Origin: Gammaproteobacteria bacterium
Lineage (GTDB): Bacteria; Pseudomonadota; Gammaproteobacteria; PS1; Pseudothioglobaceae
DNA length: 7,907 nucleotides
NCBI GenBank assembly: GCA_015658965.1
Contig: DQNX01000126.1
Coordinates: forward strand, 1 to 7,907
Direction: 5' to 3'
Under the pieces are notes generated by a model. That model worked only from the letters and a program-made list of their open reading frames with translations, was not told where the DNA came from and ran no database searches. Of the stretch, positions 7,263 to 7,907 are shown in pieces (within the stretch, counting starts at the first letter, position 1; every line of letters starts with the position of its first letter). Both the position numbers and the translations under genes were made by a program.

Positions 7263-7907
7263 TTAGTGTGCCTGTTGCCAAGAATCGCCAACACCCACAT
7301 CAACCACCAGTGGAATGTCTAATGGATGGGTGTCGCTCATCAATGTTTGTATTTTATGTGCAAATTCATCCGCCTTTGAAGCTTTTACTTCAAACACCAA
7401 CTCATCATGTACTTGCATGATCATTTTAATTTCACGGTTGTCATCACCAATCCAGCTGTGTACATCGAGCATGGCTTTTTTAATAATATCAGCCGAAGAG
7501 CCTTGCATTGGCGCATTAATTGCTGTGCGCAAAGCGTGCTGTTGTAGCATCTTATTCTTTGCATTAATCTGTGGCAAATATAAGCGTCTGCCCATCACAG
7601 TCTCAACATACCCTTGCGCTTTGGCGGTTTCTTTAATGTTGTCCATATAATCCAAAACTCCTGGATAATTTTCAAAATAAGCATCAATATAGGCCTTTGC
7701 CTGTGTTCTAGACACATCAATTTGTTTGGCCAGACCAAAGGCACTCATGCCATAAATCAAGCCAAAGTTAATGGCTTTAGCATTACGACGATGGTCTTTT
7801 GTCACCTCATCAAGCGGGATATTAAACATCATTGAGGCGGTGGCGCTGTGCACATCCATATTATGATTAAACGCGTCTAACAAGTGTACGTCTTGTGAAA
7901 GATGCGC
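7263..7907 (-). CDS. polA: DNA polymerase I, C-terminal 214 residues (partial)
   Basis: The gene runs off the right edge, and the frame stays open to the last base. The visible part is the end of the polymerase domain, which fills gaps and removes RNA primers in repair and lagging-strand synthesis. It begins with AHLSQD, just after the motif A aspartate, which lies outside the window. The O-helix (motif B) RRNAKAINFGLIYGMSAFG follows at visible residues 40-58 and retains the Arg, Lys, Phe and Tyr that contact the incoming nucleotide. GYVETVMGRRLYLP (99-112) and NAPMQGSSADIIK (131-143) follow, then motif C MQVHDELVFEV (164-174) with the metal-binding Asp168. The protein ends in DSWQQAH; E. coli PolA ends in ENWDQAH. 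The alignment to E. coli PolA is nearly gap-free by eye. It is followed 5 bases later by argS on the same strand. Confidence 0.98.
   Translation of the reverse strand, partial: AHLSQDVHLLDAFNHNMDVHSATASMMFNIPLDEVTKDHRRNAKAINFGLIYGMSAFGLAKQIDVSRTQAKAYIDAYFENYPGVLDYMDNIKETAKAQGYVETVMGRRLYLPQINAKNKMLQQHALRTAINAPMQGSSADIIKKAMLDVHSWIGDDNREIKMIMQVHDELVFEVKASKADEFAHKIQTLMSDTHPLDIPLVVDVGVGDSWQQAH

Noticed and set aside
7028..7420. Plus-strand open frame of 130 codons across the argS/polA junction
   Set aside because: It is antisense to conserved ArgS and PolA sequence on both sides of the junction and its translation has no domain-like pattern.

Overview
This is an ordinary chromosomal stretch of an AT-rich (roughly 40% G+C by eye) Gram-negative bacterium, with no sign of phage, plasmid or CRISPR. 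The LPS-export pair lptC-lptA implies an outer membrane with LPS. The C-terminal part of DNA polymerase I reads very close to gammaproteobacterial PolA. Together with the compact layout and base composition this suggests a gammaproteobacterium, possibly of the SUP05/Thioglobus or thiotrophic-symbiont type; that placement is inference only. All six genes whose 3' ends are visible stop with TAA.

Layout from left to right. Positions 1-20 hold the first codons of a minus-strand gene with a strong ribosome binding site, preceded by a 65-base gap containing an AT-rich dyad. Positions 86-1520 are lptC-lptA on the minus strand, overlapping by 8 bases. LptC is unusually long and carries extra copies of its own beta-strand module. 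Positions 1529-2122 are thiE on the plus strand; its ATG lies only 8 bases from the lptC ATG, in divergent orientation. Positions 2123-2364 are a noncoding convergent gap with nine tandem TAAA units. Positions 2365-7907 are a tight minus-strand run, transcribed in the order polA (3' part only), argS, and a large UvrD/RecB-type helicase-nuclease.

How the genes work together. LptC and LptA form the periplasmic part of the LPS transport bridge. ThiE joins the two halves of thiamine. PolA and the AddA-like helicase-nuclease both act in DNA repair and recombination and probably share a transcript through argS.

I did not find an obviously new multi-gene system. The points most worth a second look are the module-expanded LptC, the AddA-like enzyme without a visible AddB partner, the nearly abutting divergent thiE/lptC starts, and the tetranucleotide repeat array.
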